Positions 1-13,412 of a stretch of DNA of 64,000 nucleotides are shown here, in pieces. Source of the DNA: Cymodocea nodosa (Eukaryota; Streptophyta; Magnoliopsida; Alismatales; Cymodoceaceae); NCBI GenBank assembly GCA_036874045.1, contig CM072336.1, positions 25,061,501-25,125,500 on the forward strand, in the 5' to 3' direction. How positions within the stretch are numbered: the stretch's first letter is position 1; every line of letters starts with the position of its first letter. The notes below the pieces were generated by a model. The model saw nothing but the letters and a program-made list of their open reading frames with translations. It searched no databases and was not told where the DNA came from. Both the position numbers and the translations under genes were made by a program.

Positions 1-1784
1 AGAGCCTCATTTTTATATGCATAAACATGAGAAATGGGGGTTTATGTAATCAAAAAATGGAGGGAAATGAGAGAAAGGAGATCAAGGGAAACTATTTTGC
101 CCCATATGTAAACCCTATACAATAAAGATTTTCCAATCACCCCCCCCACTCGTTAACAATTAAACATCATAAGAAAACCCTTCCTCAAACAATCAACCTT
201 CTCCCAATCGTCACCTCACAAAGGGAAAATTCTTCCTCGACCAACCACATTCCTCCCCTTGCAAAGCTCTCTCTCTCTCTTGATCATGTCCTAATAGAGA
301 GCCATGCAAAGACCCCTTGAGTCTCTCCATTGTAAAGCTCAGTCAATCATGTTCCTCCCCTAATTACAAAGCTTTGTTGATCATGTTCCAACAAGAAGCC
401 ATGCAAAGCTCCCTTGACTAGATCCTCATCATGAAGCTCTATCAATCATGTTTCTTCCCAATTGCGAAGCTTCAAGAAAACCTTGATTTGAAGCTCCCTC
501 AACTGTGTTCCTACCTTATTGCAAGCAATCATCTCTTCTACAACCTTTGTGAGTTCATTTCTTCCATTGACTAACAAATCATTAGGTGAGCACTCATTTC
601 TTTTTCTATCACATGAACACCCAATTTTTATTACTTCATGATTGTGTTTATTGTCCAATTTTAATTTATGTTATATTAAATATCCTCTTTGCAATGCTAA
701 TCTCGATGTGACGTAAGGATTGTATTTACCCATGTTATGCATGTTTTGTTTGAGTTTGTTGGTGTCTAAATTAATATCAAAGATGCTTTGTGAGAAATCT
801 AGTAAAAGAGGCTCCTATTGTAGGATTTTGGGAGGATATAATTGTACAAAGTTTCACTTTCATAGATAGAGAGGTTATTTCCTAAAATTGAACCAATGAC
901 TTATTGGTTACAATGTAGCAATGTTACCATTGCCTCAAGACTCACCCTATCAATTTAGAGAGGATCCAATAATACATGGTTCTACAAATGGACAAGATGC
1001 TAAGTCAAATCCATAACCTTAGAGTCATAATGGACCAACCTTACAATTGAAATTATTAGAATCATCTCTACAATCAAGTAAATTTGGATATGTCGCCAAT
1101 TTACTCAATTGAAGTAAATTTTTTATCATGTACTAATAATCATCTAATCTTAAAATCTATATGGTTACTTCAACCTTCCTATTTATTTATAAGTATATGT
1201 AAAATCATCTCTAGGAATGTTTTCTACAAGCACCTTTAGGAAAAGTGGCCTCTATTGATATATACCATGTAATATTCTAAATTTTTCTAAGGAAGGAACT
1301 ACCTAGGCACTAAGGTGCCCAACCACACTGTCTTGGCCTCAAAAAAGCCTGATCCTACCAATTTCCATTATAGATGATCTTAGCCATTCTATTCTCAACA
1401 AGTTTGTTTTGGAAAACATTGTCATTAATCTTAGCTTCTCCATGCAATGACTTGTTGCTTGGAACATTCCTTTGCTATCCTTATTTTCATCAAATCTTAT
1501 ATTATCATTTGGACGTTATTAATTTTCCATTCACTGCAGCACTTTTTTAAAACCAATTATTAGCACTTCTATTTATGGGATAGTTGCCATGACTTGAGTT
1601 AGAATTTTCTAATTATTAGTGAAACTATTTTAAGCACTACTATAATATTATAAAACTTACATAAAGCATGCAATGTGAAATTGTTTTAAGTACTAATGTA
1701 AAAATAAAGTTGCAACGTGAGATTTTTTTTCCTTTTCGATAGAAATACCCTCTTTCAATGCTTACATTATAACATACTTTTAAT
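1..1784. other. Gene-free AT-rich stretch
   Basis: I see no supportable gene. Positions about 190-560 hold degenerate repeats built on 'catgcaaagctc' and 'atcatgttcctccc', spaced roughly 60-70 bases. The G-run 'gggggtttatgtaatc' near 36 resembles the ends of Harbinger-type elements seen elsewhere in the window (for example near 56,360), so it may be the left end of an old element, but I could not pair it with certainty. Confidence 0.4.
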
Positions 1785-2981
1785 TTGAATTTTTTATTGC
1801 AAAAACATCTGAAACATAGATCATGCAAAGGGAAGACTTGTATGATTTACGATGATTTGTACATTATATTTAAAAGTAAAATGGCTACTGGAGGTAATAG
1901 TGTAATATTTACAGATGTATATTTCACACAAGACATAAAACCTCTAGAATCCATGAAGAACTTTAATGCGTTCAATAGTCAGGTTCCTTCATCGTTTGAT
2001 TGTGAATGACCTGAAGGCTTTTCTAACCCTAACCAACCCTGGACTAAATGACAATCGTAAGGCAAAGAAAAGATATCAACCTCATGTAAAGTCCTTCCAA
2101 TCAATAACAAAGACAATGAAAGAAATAAGTGATCATTTTTTTAAGTCTTTTAGAAGATAAAGAAATATATTCAAGATATGATTGTCAAAAAGAAAGAGAA
2201 TGATGGCTTGACCCAATACTTGCACTTCTAGATCTTACCGATAATGAGATTTTTTGAACATGCAGTTGTTAGAAAATGAGTAAAAGAAAAATGTATTTTT
2301 AGCTCATCCAACAAACATGCAAGTGAAATGGTTAAGGTTTAAGCGTTTAGGTTAAGGTTTAGTTTGAAGAACATGTAAAACATTCAATTATGTTATATTT
2401 TTAATTTAGATATGATGTGTTCAGATATGGATTGTTTGTGTTATGTTATGTTCGTAATTTGGATATTATGTTATGTTAACTTCATTTGAACTTTGTTTAT
2501 GTTGTGTTAAAGTTGTGACTTGTTTAGATATGTATTATTTGAATAATATTTTATATGTTAAAATTGTGGCTTGTTTGGATATGATATTTTCTATGTTGGT
2601 TATTATAGTAACTTTATATATTAGTTGTTAACTTTTTCAAAGTTATATTAGTTGCTTATTAGATATGATGTTACATCTTTCTTTTATGAAATTTTAATGT
2701 TTTCTATAATTTATTTTTAAAAAATTAATTTTAAAATAATCTACTTCAAATATAATATTTTAAAAAAAATTCATCTAATTTATTAATTAATCTCTAAAGA
2801 AAAATATTATAATTTTAATTTCCTGTGACTACACAAACACCTTAATTTCACTTCTTGTCGTTTTCTTATGATATATAAATATTAGTGTATTTCCTGTTAT
2901 ATCCTATCATCACTATTTTTTATTATTTCCACAATCTTTTATTATTTTCTTTCCCAACAAAAAAGGTACACAAACAAGGCC
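1785..2981 (+). mobile_element. PIF/Harbinger remnant with ORF1 fragments and right terminus
   Basis: On the plus strand, fragments of a Myb/SANT-like ORF1 protein can be read. 'YDDLYIIF' lies near 1,848 and 'FNAFNSQVPSSFD' near 1,960-2,000. The characteristic C-terminal signature PTNMQVKWLRF lies at about 2,305-2,340; it matches LPAKMRCGWLKF at the end of ORF1 in the element at 19.6-28.5 kb. About 640 bases of AT-rich sequence follow and end in 'ggtacacaaacaaggcc' (2,965-2,981), whose reverse complement is a Harbinger/Tourist-like terminus. No transposase was recognised upstream, so this is a degraded or ORF1-only copy. The left boundary is not defined. Confidence 0.55.
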
Positions 2982-3359
2982 AAAGGAAAAGTTAGTCAAT
3001 TTTTCATCCTTCAAAAACAATGGGAAATCCCTTTAAGAATGATTCCATTGCTAAGAACACTATCATTGTTGTCGAGAACGTTGTCACAACTACTGTTCAA
3101 TTATTTCTTTGGTGATTATTGTCTTGTTTCATGCTTCTCCTCTTTCTTTGGTCAAGAAAATTGTTGCAAACTTTTTTCAATCTGTGTTGTCTCTTCCATT
3201 CACTAAAGAAATCTCCCTCTTCTTCTACCCAAGTGAAGAAATAGAAACTTCCCTCCTGTTTTATTGGATTGCATTTTGGTTTGCTAGGCAAAAGGTTGTG
3301 CGCCTTTTTCATGGCTTCTGATTTGGGGATGTGGGTTTTTAGTTGTAGCAAAAGCTATC

Positions 3360-3880
3360 ACAGTGGATTGGAGTCCACGCAATTTTCAACAACTATTGTA
3401 GCATTCCGCTCCTCATGTAGCATTACAAGCAGCTCTTAGAATTAGTTGAATAGTAAATTCTATTTCTTTGTTCAAAGGCTTACTAGGAAACTCCTTCAAT
3501 AATTCATCATGATAATCTTAGACTATAGGAATGCTTTTTATAACTTTCCTTGTGTGTCCCTGACCATAACATTGGTTAAGTGTACAATGCATCATCTTTT
3601 TTGTATTGACTTTGAAGCCTTAAAAATTAAAACTAAAAATCTTTTTCTTAGTTTCGGAGCCCTTGAATTATGGTACAACATTGTCTATTCTTTGTCAAAT
3701 ATATTATTTTCTTAGTATAGTCAATCATTACACCTTGTTGGGATAATCAATCCATTTCAAGTATTATATTAGTCTAGAATCTCCATAACAATTAAGTATA
3801 CTTCATAAGACTTGTCATTCAGGGAAAGCTTGACATCATTTAAATATATTGAAGATAATGTTCATCTTTCAAAATACATT
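3360..3880 (-). mobile_element. Ty3/gypsy fossil fragment (protease to RT start)
   Basis: On the minus strand the translation gives short stretches typical of Ty3/gypsy retropepsin and the start of reverse transcriptase, such as 'NDKSYEVYLIVMEIL' followed by a motif ending 'GVMIDYTKK', then 'KEIEFTIQLI'. It is a small, old, broken piece with no LTRs. Its upstream limit in the element coincides with the left end of the Harbinger copy at 3.9 kb. Confidence 0.45.
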
Positions 3881-3918
3881 TAAATACTTCATGACATCAT
3901 TTAGCTAAAAAGATAATA

Positions 3919-6240
3919 AAAGTTTATTTGTGTACTTGAAATTTAATCTGACGAAATTTAAATTCTAACAGAATTAAATTTTACTTAACAAGTGAAGCTG
4001 ACATAGATCATAAATATTTTATCTAGTAGAACAACTAAATCATTGGATTGACTTATTATATCTTTAAGGAATCAAACATCAACAACTTATCATTCCCATT
4101 CACTAAAAAGATAGTCAAATTCTATATCACAATTGCAAGCAACCAAAATATTTTGTGACAATTCATATTTATTGTTCCTAAACTGTGCATTCTCCTTTTC
4201 ATAAATTATAATTTTAATATGTGTATCATCAATAACACCTATACAATCTTATTTACACCAAAAATAAATATAATTAATATTTAAATGAATAACATCAAAT
4301 AAGTCTATCTAAAATAAACAGTGAAATGTTTATTTGAAGTATGGATAAATCTTTAAGTCATTTTGAATTTGAGTGTGTCAAATCATGTTTAATTAAAAGC
4401 ACATTAACTATTTTTAATATAGCATTGATCATTTCATTAAAATATGTATTGATAGTCCATTGTGAATGATAAAAATGCTCTCTAATTACCTTATATCTCT
4501 AATTTTGTCCAAATGTCACGAAAAAATTGCAAATTTCTATTACAATCATATTTCTACTATCTAATATTATTTTTGTATTTCTTAATAAATTACAAAATTG
4601 TGAGAAAACATATTGACTCATTCAATAAATTTGTATATAATTATATACTTAATATGATAATGAAAGATCTAGTAATCTTTGTATATATTCTATTCTTTCC
4701 TTATTATATATACAAACAACAGATATTTCAATTCCACTTACAACAATTCTACATAGGAATTGTCATGTTGTTATTATCAACTTTGTTTTTTTGTCTTTGT
4801 TTTGCCTCTTGTTAATAATTAACATAGAAGACTTCATAATTTTCTATTCATGCATCTGTATATATAGAGAATATGAGCATATGAATAATAAAACATATAA
4901 AATTAATTAAGTCTATTTATACCACATAACACATAATACATAAAGAATGAAACATAACACATGCAACTATAAAGGAAAAAAACATATCAAATTAATTAAG
5001 TTTGTTCATACCACAACTACTATAAAGAAAAAAAAACATATCAAATTAAAATTATCTATTATAACACAAAAAAAAAAAAATTAACAAAGTTCATATGATA
5101 AACACTCTAATGCAAAAAAAAATAACACATCATTTCAAGTTAAACTTCAGCCTTATTTGGTAGACGCCTAAATTGATTCTTCTTTAATTCAATCTCTAAT
5201 AACTACATTGTCTTATACTTCTCTTCTTCTATAAGATTTGAAAGTGAAAGTAAAATTATCATTGCATCATCTTTTTCATGCTCTTTTCTTTCTAAATAAG
5301 TCATCTTCTTTTCTATGTAAGTCATTTTCTTCTCTATGTAAGTCATGTTCTTCTCTTGAACTTCTATCAACTATTTTATGAAAGCCAACTTTTGCTCTTT
5401 CACATTTACCATATTTTCTTACACCAAAGTCATCTTCTTTTGTAGTTGTGTCATATATTCTGTAAAAGTTATTTTCTTCATATTTTCTTCCATGTCCTTA
5501 TTACAATAATTCATAAGTAATACATCAACATCCTTCATTGTAGTCGCCAAAGTTGTGATTCAGTATATGAACGTAGATGTTTTCCTCTTTTCAATTGATA
5601 TCTTTGAACTTTCTCTTGATGAATGTGGTAAATTAGAATCGATGTCCATTATTTCTTGAGTGTTGTCTACAATGTAAACATCTACATCCTGTGTTTAGTA
5701 CAACCTCCACATCATCATGTTGTTTAACCATATTCTCAGTAGTCATACTACCTTTAAATATTAGTTGCAATTACTCAAATATCAAACATGATTTTTCTTT
5801 ACAATTTTCACACTCTAGATGTACCTATAGAAAAAACACAAATTAATCAAAATAAAAAAGGATAAAGATTATAATATCTTTCAAGTTAAAAGCAAACTAA
5901 CATTAATGAATTCTTTCCATATCTCATCATATAATCTTGTATAAAATTCCAACTCCATCCACTCTAATTGACAATTTTTAAATAATTGCAATACATTTGT
6001 CATCAAGTCTTTATGCGATTTTATACATTCTTCTTTGTGATATTTGTGTCTATTCTAATATTATATTTTTCAATTACTTCACCTTAAGTATTACCTTTTA
6101 TTTTTCCATCATGAGTTTTTTTGTTTCTTTCGTTTAATACTTCTGTTAATATATCTAAAAAATATGCATCTACTTCAACATTCCAAATAATATAACTTCT
6201 ACCTCCTCTAGTCATATTTTACACAAAGACAATTTCAACA
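3919..6240 (-). mobile_element. PIF/Harbinger family-2 copy F, degraded
   Basis: The left terminus 'gtttatttgtgtacttgaaattt' (about 3,923) matches the left terminus of copy E at 20,330. On the minus strand the transposase region lies at about 4.04-4.83 kb. It includes a diverged catalytic block CIGVIDDTHIK at about 4,213-4,250, where E reads CIGAIDGTHIK. ORF1 remnants follow at about 5.14-6.21 kb and line up with the ORF1 of E (for example the block at 5,150-5,230 against 21,940-22,020). Frames are broken throughout. The right terminal repeat seen in E was not found, so the copy is probably truncated near 6.2 kb. Confidence 0.75.
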
Positions 6241-6544
6241 ACTACATTTAATTATAAGTTGTTGTCATAACAAATAAATAAAACATATACAATAACAACA
6301 TTCATTATCAGTTTAATCAATTTAACCTAGTTCACACCAGTTTAATGTTAAAAATGGTTTTTAGAAAAGAAAAACCAGTTGCTTCTAATTTTAATTCAAT
6401 CTGGTTCGACTAGGTTTGGTTTAAAAAATAGTGATTCAAGGTGATGAATCACAAGAGAATAAAACGAATATTTAATATAACATGAAAACATAGAACTGAG
6501 CATTCAAAAAAATTATAATTTATTCAAAATATCAAATCAACTAC

Positions 6545-7150
6545 AATGTATACCAAATGAAAGCTAGAGGCCTATGTACTCCTAAGTTGGATGCATTTTT
6601 CCAGCCATCCTATAAGTATCAAACACCCACTAGTTTATGCCAAAGCAAAGAGGATTTTTAGTAATATGAACAATGAATATGTTGTATGAATGTCCACGAT
6701 GAAGGAAAATTGTGAACAAAACTGAAAGGAGGAGAATTTTTGGTGTGCATGCAAGTGAACAAAAAAATTGTTCATGAGATAGCTTTATCACATACATGTC
6801 ACATGACATTGTTTATATTCCCTCAAGATAATATACTAGTTTATGTACTTATGTAGGTGGATGATATTATAGTTACTAATTTTTATGCAACATTAATTCA
6901 GCATGTTATAAATGTTTTAAGCAATTGATTGGCACAAATTGTAAACGTCCCATATCAGGACAACAACAACATTGTTTGTGACAAGTGTGTACTTCTAGAT
7001 ATTATCACGTGCTTTAGAAGTTATTTATGATGCAAAGCTCCTGCAATTTAATTTTGATCAATGTCAATCGGTCAACATCATTATGGATTTGGTAGAGCAT
7101 CGTATTTCTTAAAAAGATATGCTTTAGTTAGTGCTCACAATGTCTGGTAA
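6545..7150 (+). mobile_element. Ty1/copia fossil fragment (reverse transcriptase)
   Basis: A plus-strand piece of copia reverse transcriptase is recognisable by the active-site block VDDIIVTNFYATLIQHVIN at about 6,855-6,912, the copia YVDDI region. Flanking codons are weakly copia-like. It has no LTRs, is broken, and is an old fragment. Confidence 0.55.
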
Positions 7151-7459
7151 CTTTATGGTCCTTTGACTAATATTATGCTATTTAGATTCCCTTCAAACAT
7201 AAATTAGTATCGATTAGTATATAGACTATGACTGTGAAGAACCCATCTCATTCTATCATTTCAAAGGTAGTAAACACATATTTATAGTGATTATCTGCAT
7301 AAACTACGATTATGATGCACCTGAACCTTGCTTGGACTACCATTTCACTACCAATTGAAAACATAAACAAACAGTGATTATTGTAAAAACTATGATTATG
7401 AAGCGCCTACCTTATACTACTATTTCACCAGCACTTGAAAGAAATAAATTGACAGTACT

Positions 7460-7822
7460 TATTGTATAAACTATGATTATGAAGTAAGGAACAAGGGAAT
7501 CGAACAAGGGATTCATACCAATTGATAGATTTAGGGTTTTACCAAATAGGAAGTCTTAAGGAATGGCGAGCATTAGAAGAGACTTTGGAAGCAATTGCTC
7601 TGGCAGGGAGGGACTTTGGCAACGACGATTGGCAAGTGCTTATTGTATAAACTATGATTATGAAGTAAGGAACAACGGAATCAAACAAGGGGATTCATAC
7701 CAATTGATAGATTTAGAGTTTTAACAAACAGGAAGTCTTAAGGAATGGCAAGCATTAGAAGAGACTTTGGAAGCAATTGCTCTGGCAGGGAGGGACTTTG
7801 GCAACGACGATTGGCAAGTGCT
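7460..7822. repeat. 181-bp direct tandem duplication
   Basis: Two nearly identical units, 7,460-7,640 and 7,641-7,822, start with 'tattgtataaactatgatt' and end with 'ttggcaagtgct'. They differ by a few substitutions and a one-base indel. Shorter, more diverged copies of the 'aaactatgattatgaag' part occur at about 7,300 and 7,390, so the array grew from a shorter motif. High identity between the two full units suggests a recent duplication. Confidence 0.9.
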
Positions 7823-7929
7823 GGAGGAGTCACGAGGACTGGAGGAGTTGAGTGGATTGGCGAGCACTAAATTAGACAATGTTAAATAATATCTTCTAAT
7901 GCTCATCAGTCCTCACGACTCCCTGTGAT

Positions 7930-10900
7930 ATTAAATACATTTTAATTTAAATATTATAATACTAAATAATTATAATGTTAAACAATATCAAACAATTCTT
8001 CCATCTTATATTATCATCATCATATCTTTGCACACCTTATCTCTCATGTTAATTGTATATCACCAATAATATTTAACCCTTTCAACTCATTTTACAGGTC
8101 TTTAAGTAAATCTTCTTTATCATTAACATAATCAGATAGATGATATTTTACACTTTAATATAGACAAATATATTCTAATCGATTCAGATATCCAATATAA
8201 ACTAAGTAAAACTTACTTGTATAAAAAAAAATATTAGTATAGTGACATCTTTATAACTTAAAAATAAAAAACACATTTACTTGGTGGAAACCTAAAAATC
8301 ATTAGATCTAGTAACTGTGTCTTGGAGAACATGAGCATCAACATTTGATCCTTCCCAATCAGCTAAAATATATGTAAATTTCATATCGAAATTACATATT
8401 ATCATTACATTTTGAGACAATTCACCTTTTCTATTTCTAAATCTTGTTATTACTTGTTCATAAATAGTTATTTTAATGTGTATCATCAATAACTTAAATG
8501 CAATCCTGTGAACATACCATTTTATTTTGATATTGATTAAAATAATATTTAAGATAAAAAAACTAAAAGTAATAATATACCTTAAAATATAATTACACAT
8601 TTGAATCATTTTGAATTCAACTTGGTGTTTCAAAATTTACAAAATGAAGGTCTTGTAAGAAACACAATTTAGTCATAATATAGCATTAAAACTTCATTAA
8701 AATATTTACTAATTATCCAACTTTGTCGACTAAATCGCTCTGTAATTACTTCATACCTTTGATTTTACTTAATTATCACAAAAAACATGGTAAACTACTC
8801 TTCTACACCGATATTGTTGATATCTGTAAGAACTTCCCTCCTCAATAAATCACAAAAACCCCTAAAAACACTTTAGATCATTCTATAAATCTTTAAACAA
8901 TTGTAAGCTTGTTATAGTAAAGAAAAATCTAGTAATCTTCATATATATTCTACTCATTTACTATAAATATGACTTGTACTTAAAAACAAAGTTAAAGTAC
9001 TTACAATCCTTACTAAAATATTTCAAAAAGCAAATAGACGTTAAGAATTTTGTTTTGATGATATATATTTTATTAAAGTCTATAAATAAGTCTAAATAAG
9101 TCTAAGTATAACAGTCACATAGACATTAACGAATTTTGAAAAGTCATATAGTTATAAGTTAACGTTTCTATTTAGTTAAAAAGTTATGTTAAAAACTTAT
9201 ATAGTTAAGTTATCTACACTTGTGTTTTTAATATTTTCACGTGTTTTTCATGTACATTCGATAATAAAAATCGAAGAATTAAATAACTATTCAAGTTTTT
9301 ATACAAATAGATAGATAACTGTTCAAGTTTTATAAAATGACTAATAAACAAATAAATTTTCTTGTTCAGTCACATATTTTGCAGATGCAAGAACTCAAAG
9401 AGTTACAGATAAGTATACGACTAAAGCAGTGACTTAAAAAGATATTCTACAAATCTTCAAGAATATAAAGTTTCAATGGATTTACAATATAAAATCGTGA
9501 AAATTCAAAATAAGAAATGCACATAGTGAAAATTCAAAAAGTCAATGGAGATCGTGGATAATTTAAATTTAGTACATAAGATTATAAATTATAGATTAAG
9601 TAAATGAACATGCTGAATGTAAAGTCATAGTTTAACTACTATAAATAGAATACAAGTTGCATTACGATCTTCTCAATCTCAAACACTAAGTCTAAATATT
9701 CAAATTCAGAAAAATTCTCCAACATCAGAAGAAGTTCGAAATTACAAGCAATTTCAGAAAAAGAGCTACAATGCAAGAAAATTAAAAATTCAACAATTGA
9801 AAAAGAAAAGATACAGAAGCTAAGCAAAAAGAAGGAAAAGAAACTACATGCATAAAGATCAGGTTTTATACAATTTGAAATTAACTTAGAATAAGGATTT
9901 TATTTTCTCTTTAAATTGTATATCAAGCTTTATTATATCAGAACTGACAAAAAGAGAATTGAACTGAAAAGAAATTGTAAATCCTTTTTTAAAATCTATA
10001 AATATTAGAATTTTATTTACAATTATTTTATATTCTTGTTTTATCCGTTGATAATTTTAATTACTAAATACACAATTCATCCGCTCTCTTATGATACAAC
10101 AAACCTAAAAACATCTTTGCCTTCTTCTAACCTATTCTTCCTCTTCTTCAAATAACATCAATATCTCATTTACTAATTTGAGAAATTTCTCTTCAAAAGT
10201 CATCATCACCTACAAAATAATATAGAGCAAAAGAAGATATCAACTTTAAGTTCAAACATATTAAAAGGTTCTCTAGAAATAAACATACTACATGAAATCA
10301 TTCCACAATTAATAGAATATAACAAAATATGGTAAACATACGACAATATCATTCCACATTTCAAATCCAAACAAAAAGTACATGACATCAAACATCTAAT
10401 ACAAAAAGAAAATATTTAAACCATCTTTAGTCCTTCATCTTTTCTAACTGAAACTTTAACCATACTAGTCGCATTTCTTACGGAATTAACAAAAATATTT
10501 TACTGAAATCTTTCTTTTAAAATAATTCAATAGCTTTAAATCGATCAATCACAAATACATCTTTAATCTCAAATATTGTTGTAATAGCTTCATCTAAAGA
10601 AGACTTAGACTTCTTTTTCTATATGAACATTTCTCTTTGTATCTCAATCATCTTTCTCATTTGTTCATTACGTACTTCACCATTAACATTATCTTTTTTA
10701 CACATAGTAAGAAAAACTTGTGATGCATCTTTCAAACATTCTACTATCATTTGATGAAATTCTACATGAAGACATGCTTGTTTCTCTTTTTTCCTCCACT
10801 CCAATGGGACTTGTGCCTACAAAAAGACACAATATAAATTAAAAAAATTATATTACATAAACTAACATAATTAAATTATCTAAGTAGAATATCAAACTTT

Positions 10901-13233
10901 AATGAACTCCTTCCATATTTCTTCATCTATGTCAATATACTCTTGTACGAAATGTCATCCCCATCCACTCTAATTTACAATTTTGGAGTAGTTACAATAC
11001 ATTTATCTCTATGTTTTTAGGTGAATTTTCATATTCTTTTTTGTAAGACATGCATTTCTTCTATTATTGTATTTTAGAACTACTTCATCCTAAGTGCTCC
11101 TTTTTATCTTTCCATCTTATGTTTTTTTATTTTTTTCATTTAACATTTCTAACAAAATATCTAAAAAGAATACATCTGCAACAACATTCTAAGTCATATA
11201 ACTTCATCTTCCATTATCCTTTCCTTTATCAAGAGTAACCATTTTCTACATGAGAATAAATATTAATAAAGGATAACAAAAAATATTTTTATGTAAATAC
11301 ATACATAAAGCTAGCAAGCACACAATAAATCATTTATAATCATTTCTACATGATAAACCAATACAATTTTCATATATAAACAAATCAATCATTCACAATA
11401 TTAACAAAAGTCATTCACAGATACAATTAGTCATGACATAACACATTCTAAATTGGTTATTTTCAACTAATGATAAATAATCTACAAATATAAACATAGT
11501 CATCAATAATTATGTATAGAAAATAGAAATAAAGTCATGAAATTAAAACAATAATAACAACAACAATAACAATCTAAACCATAATCTTACTACATAGAAT
11601 CACCCATAAAACAAAATGATAATATTTAAAAATATATCCATAAAGATCATGATATGATGTAGTGGCAATATAGCAACCACACATGGATGAAAATTAATGC
11701 ACCAAAACATGTAGACATATATACTAATGGGCTATAAAGATTTAGCTTCTCCTGAACTAGTTAAACATTCTACATTGCCATCTAAATTGTGTTTACTTAA
11801 ACATTGAAAAAAAAAATTACACTTTCTTCAACATCAACATAGGCTTCATTTCTTCTTGCATTGATGTGATTTACTGCTACAATCGAAACAAAGCTAGATT
11901 TTCTTTTTCATCTTTAGTAACTCTTTTTTAGTCCAAGTATTGACTTTTTGGTAATATATTGATACTGAAATATTGATGAAACTTTTGCATATATACAATA
12001 AATTGATAGAAAAGTATATAGAAGTGGACTTCCCAAGGATGTTTATATCCAAGAACTCCCATTCATCTTAAGATTACAAAACAAGAGAACCACAACCATT
12101 AAAACTAGAGTTCTCATCAAGCTATTAGTTCTTTAAAACTAATCAAATTTCTAACAGTGGCATAAAAATATGCCTTTTTTACAAAGTAAAACTAAGAGAA
12201 AGACAAACAAAAGCACTAAGGTCTACATAAGCCATACATAAACCACATACACACATACTAAAAAGTTAACCATCATAACATGCATATTCTAATAGACAAG
12301 GGAAAGTTCATCATTTATAAAACACACATTCTCAAGGTATCATGAATTTCTCATATTTGAAATGCCTTGAGAAAATGACAAAGGAAATATCTTATCATGA
12401 AAAGAACAGAAATGTGGTATCCCATTTGCCCATAACCTTTTCCCTTTTATTAGTTCAATAGCAAGGGGAGGTCTCATTTTTGTTTCTTCTCTTTCTTACA
12501 AGGATCAATCTACGCAAAAACAAAGAGAGGAAGAATCGCAAGAATGAAACTCACACATGGAAAGGTGGGTCTCCATTATTTGCAAGTTTCCAGCAGACAC
12601 AAAACAAAAAAGGCGTAGGTCCTCCTCTATTCATAGTTATCCAATAAACATGAAAAAAAAATGAGTAGAAGAGGGCAAAAGTAGCAGGTGCACCTAGCCA
12701 CCTAGTGGCTTATCACCAAGCATGGACAATGTGAGCTTGGGGGGCAACAATTTAATGAGTAGGCATGATAATGGTGGGCGAAACTTTGGTGTGATTCTAT
12801 GAGTCCATGGAAGCACCGCATAGTCAACACGAGAAGCTTGCACGTGAGTAGCATTGAGCATCATTACAAAAATCACATCTATGTCAATCACAGCAAGTGA
12901 AAGTTGCAAGCTCGCAATAGTGGAAGAAGTCAAACCAATGCAAGTAGTGGGCGCAATGGGCATAGCAAGTAGAGGTTGCCAAAAGAAGCACAACAACGAA
13001 AGCAATGGGTGGAAGTCGTGGCTTGAAGTGAAGCTACGTCGATCAAAACGATCGCGTCTAAAAGAGGTCTTATGGGCATAGAGGGTGGAAAAGTATCAAG
13101 TGAAATTTTCAAATGGGAGGAGATCAAAAAGGCATTAGCAGTAAAAGAAATTTTAGATTTTTATACGTCGGTAAAATCTGACTTTCCTTTCAACAATTTT
13201 CCTTTCTGTTAACTGAATTCCATTAGACACTAA
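7930..13233 (-). mobile_element. PIF/Harbinger family-1 copy A, degraded
   Basis: Minus-strand order is ORF1 (about 11.24-10.43 kb) then transposase (about 10.2-8.05 kb). The Myb/SANT ORF1 includes the coiled, charged stretch at 10,804-10,619. The transposase is split by an LTR insertion at about 9.05-10.1 kb. The transposase C-terminus (8,050-8,220) aligns with 15,080-15,430 of copy B. The right terminus at about 13,195-13,233 ('gaattccattagacactaa') matches the right termini at 28,520 and 30,180. The left terminus is not recognisable. All frames are interrupted. The GC-richer block 12,660-13,090 sits just inside the right end and codes for nothing I recognise. Confidence 0.75.
9051..10101 (+). 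mobile_element. LTR-like insertion (probable solo LTR, Ty1/copia SIRE-like)
   Basis: About 1.05 kb interrupts transposase-homologous sequence of copy A: homology to copies B and C stops near 9,040 and resumes at 'ttgccttcttct' near 10,117. The insert begins TGTTTTGATGATAT and ends ATACAACA. It has a TATA-like 'actataaataga' at about 9,638 and a near-terminal 'cacaattcatccgctctctta', which resembles the 'aattcacccccc' close to the 3' end of SIRE-type LTRs. No internal coding region. No clear target-site duplication, so it is old and its borders are approximate. Confidence 0.5.
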
Positions 13234-13412
13234 TCCCTCTTTAGTGCACATCAAAAAGTTCAAACGAAAAGGAAATGGAAAGTTTAAAAAGAAAGGAAAT
13301 GAAATGTTAGAATTCACGTAAAAGTTTAATGTACCTATCAAAAAATTCAAAAAGTTAAAATTCCCATAGAGATTTAGTACACGATAGAATGTTTAAAAAT
13401 TGAAAAAATAAT

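Noticed and set aside
4513-4815. 100-codon Tyr/Phe/Leu-rich plus-strand frame, apparently a membrane protein
   Set aside because: It lies antisense to the degraded transposase of copy F; the hydrophobic look comes from AT-rich codons.
8292-8633. 113-codon minus-strand frame
   Set aside because: It overlaps the transposase region of copy A partly in the wrong frame; it is a fragment and not a separate gene.
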